DNA of 64,000 nucleotides from contig NZ_JAMWYS010000001.1 in the NCBI RefSeq assembly GCF_023914155.1, positions 1-64,000 on the forward strand, read 5' to 3'. Origin of the DNA: Solitalea agri (GTDB lineage: Bacteria > Bacteroidota > Bacteroidia > Sphingobacteriales > Sphingobacteriaceae). The translations under genes and the position numbers were made by a program. Shown piece by piece: positions 63,601 through 64,000 of this stretch (position 1 is the first letter of the stretch; the number at the start of each line of letters is the position of its first letter). The notes beneath the pieces were generated by a model. It worked only from the letters and a program-made list of their open reading frames with translations. It was not told where the DNA came from and did no database searches.

Positions 63601-63714
63601 ACTAAAAACATTGACCCCGAATCGAGTTATAGTGTGAGCAACTCTCAAGGTATATCTTTCTTCAATATGCCTTCTTCTCGCAGTTTTGGTTTAAATCTAA
63701 ATGTTAGCTTTTAA
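60634..63714 (+). CDS. SusC/RagA family TonB-dependent outer-membrane receptor
   Basis: A 1026-residue receptor with a signal peptide at 1-22 (ending AFS), a carboxypeptidase-regulatory-like domain (about 26-100: IKGTVTSADDKQPIPSVTVM), the link LGEVVVTALGISKEKK (about 107-122), a plug domain with GNRSLSQNSQPLYVVDGVPI and VLKGPNAAALYGSRANNG, and the barrel to the C-terminal Phe. The EVVVTALGI start to the plug and the longer plug loop make it a different subgroup from the first SusC at 50.3 kb. No STN domain. Its SusD partner starts 11 bases later. Substrate unknown. Confidence 0.93.
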   Translation: MKKYLHILLLLLFMGISATAFSQQRTIKGTVTSADDKQPIPSVTVMIKGTSTATQTDLDGKYSIKAAEGATLVFSYIGYLSREIKLGSGDVVNVTLSLDSRQLGEVVVTALGISKEKKTLGYTATELKGDQVSTVKESNIANALSGKVAGVVVTPSSSGPGSASRIVIRGNRSLSQNSQPLYVVDGVPIDNSDNGNVGVKPGDATQQYDRLDYGNGIGDINPDDIESMSVLKGPNAAALYGSRANNGVIIITTKKGRAGKGVGVTFTSSTTIEDPLVLPEYQNQYGQGALGKAPTDMTALLSTPGSWGAKLDGSQQLYYNGTQKAYSAQPNNVKDYFKTGQTYANTLALESGNENLTFRFSYSNFYSKGMLPNSDLLKNTFNLRGTAKFGKRISVDAKITYFTQDADHRPYMGDNYDNPTLQLLQMPRNVANSDIQTYKNADGTLSSWGSTIQNPYWTQYANTNGDTRRRLTGMISGSYQFTDWFTAQVRFGSDYLNQTINQTFPYYHVLYTKGRVTERTPQTLESNFDALLMFKKNIASNITFNGSLGGNMLHQRFEDVGYIGDSFKVPDLETIGNTATQQVTYNFSEKRVNSVYASAEFGYNNYLFLSVTGRNDWSSSLPSNNRSYFYPSVSASWVFSEMFQLSPSTISFGKLRLSYAKVGSDVIPYQTLSLYSIDPRLYNGSPRSYVPQVKPNENLKPETTNSFEIGAELRFLNNRLYTDFSYYNTKSKDQIVSLPVPQSTGYTQQWANAGELTNKGVEVLVGGIPVKTKDFTWDASLNFAHNENTLNSLLPGFPTYLLGDLDQTPTVKIAATVGGGYGDIYGNTYLKDSQGRLVLDANGIPLSSSSPVILGNYQPKWTAGFTNTLTYKNLAFSFLIDARVGGQLYSYTDQYLTSLGVSLESLEGREGGVPVSGVNEAGNVVNTNVEASSYYNTRNARIAEQYIYSATNVRLREASLQYRVPIKNQFFRSFTVGLVGRNLFFISKKTKNIDPESSYSVSNSQGISFFNMPSSRSFGLNLNVSF

Positions 63715-63725
63715 CAATTCGAGTT

Positions 63726-64000
63726 ATGAAAACGTCATTAATTAATAAACTTATAGTTAGTATCGGGTTAATCGCTTTGGTGTTATCAGGAGGATGTACC
63801 AAAAAATTCGATGAAATTAATACCAACCCGACACAGGCGACACCTGAAAGTGTTGATCCAACTTTTTTTGTTCCAACTATTCAGCGTTATACCTTCTCTC
63901 CTGACAGAGAGGTTTGGTGGCGCGCTCAATTGATCCATGCTGATCGGTTTGCAGATCACTTTAGATTTGGAGCTGCTGGTTCTTGGTGGGACGATGGTTT
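63726..64000 (+). CDS. SusD/RagB family lipoprotein, 5' part only
   Basis: The first 91 codons of a gene cut by the window end. It begins at the ATG at 63726, with a lipoprotein signal ending LVLSGGC, followed by TKKFDEINTNPTQAT, the usual start of the SusD-like_2 subfamily, and then WWRAQLIHADRFADHF. It is 11 bases after susC, so it is its partner. This subgroup differs from the first SusD at 53.3 kb, which lacks the NTNPTQAT start. Confidence 0.88.
   Translation, partial: MKTSLINKLIVSIGLIALVLSGGCTKKFDEINTNPTQATPESVDPTFFVPTIQRYTFSPDREVWWRAQLIHADRFADHFRFGAAGSWWDDG

Noticed and set aside
1-64000. tRNA, rRNA, CRISPR, transposon, prophage, toxin-antitoxin or defence genes
   Set aside because: I looked through the gaps and frames on both strands and found no cloverleaf, repeat-spacer array, transposase, integrase or phage gene. 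The window is core chromosome.

Overview
The window is a chromosomal segment of a member of the Bacteroidota, most probably a Sphingobacteriales genus of the Pedobacter/Solitalea type. The genus is a guess; the phylum is well supported. The evidence is two SusC/SusD outer-membrane uptake pairs, an ExbB-ExbD-ExbD-TonB operon, a single-subunit di-haem succinate dehydrogenase cytochrome b, a 14-gene complex I operon with a short NuoG, promoters of the TAnnTTTG type, and an AT-rich composition with few strong Shine-Dalgarno sites. I see no rRNA, tRNA, CRISPR array, insertion sequence, prophage or defence island. The content is almost entirely core metabolism and envelope functions.

Layout. 0.25-5.5 kb: porin, aspartate ammonia-lyase, periplasmic asparaginase and C4-dicarboxylate antiporter. 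5.7-9.2 kb: succinate dehydrogenase/fumarate reductase CAB. 9.3-11.0 kb: a lone polysaccharide flippase, then a gap with a decayed response-regulator-like fragment. 11.1-15.8 kb: operon of a CocE/NonD-type hydrolase, an M28 peptidase and a beta-CASP metallo-beta-lactamase-fold nuclease. 15.8-21.9 kb (minus strand): two paralogous DUF2807 proteins, a TPR protein, an acyltransferase with a NUDIX hydrolase, and metK. 22.2-25.2 kb: a lipid kinase, a SUI1-type translation factor and ATP-dependent PEP carboxykinase. 25.5-31.5 kb: TonB energising operon with a PstS-like lipoprotein and a TPR protein. 31.6-45.1 kb: nuoA to nuoN. 45.1-49.8 kb: DedA, pyrophosphatase, CNNM/CorC-type protein, RsmE, DUF4159 protein and a biotinyl carrier. 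50.3-57.3 kb: SusC/SusD and a secreted M14 carboxypeptidase. 57.4-60.2 kb (minus): an orphan small secreted protein and a PadR-PspC pair. 60.6-64.0 kb: a second SusC and the start of its SusD.

How the parts work together. Peptides could be cut by the secreted peptidases and imported by TonB-dependent SusC/D porins driven by ExbBD-TonB. Asparagine and aspartate would be turned into fumarate by asparaginase and AspA, exchanged through the Dcu antiporter and reduced to, or formed from, succinate by the neighbouring SdhCAB. Complex I supplies electrons, and PEP carboxykinase allows gluconeogenesis from the resulting C4 acids. This physiology is inferred from gene content, not shown.

The least expected structure is not a gene. 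Most of the long spacers inside the nuo operon, and the sdhA-sdhB spacer, are filled with hairpin-forming, low-complexity inverted repeats. Two of them share the word TCTCACTTCT just before nuoE and nuoG. A 17-bp palindrome with a third half-site lies between nuoA and nuoB. I did not find a convincing wholly new biological system.
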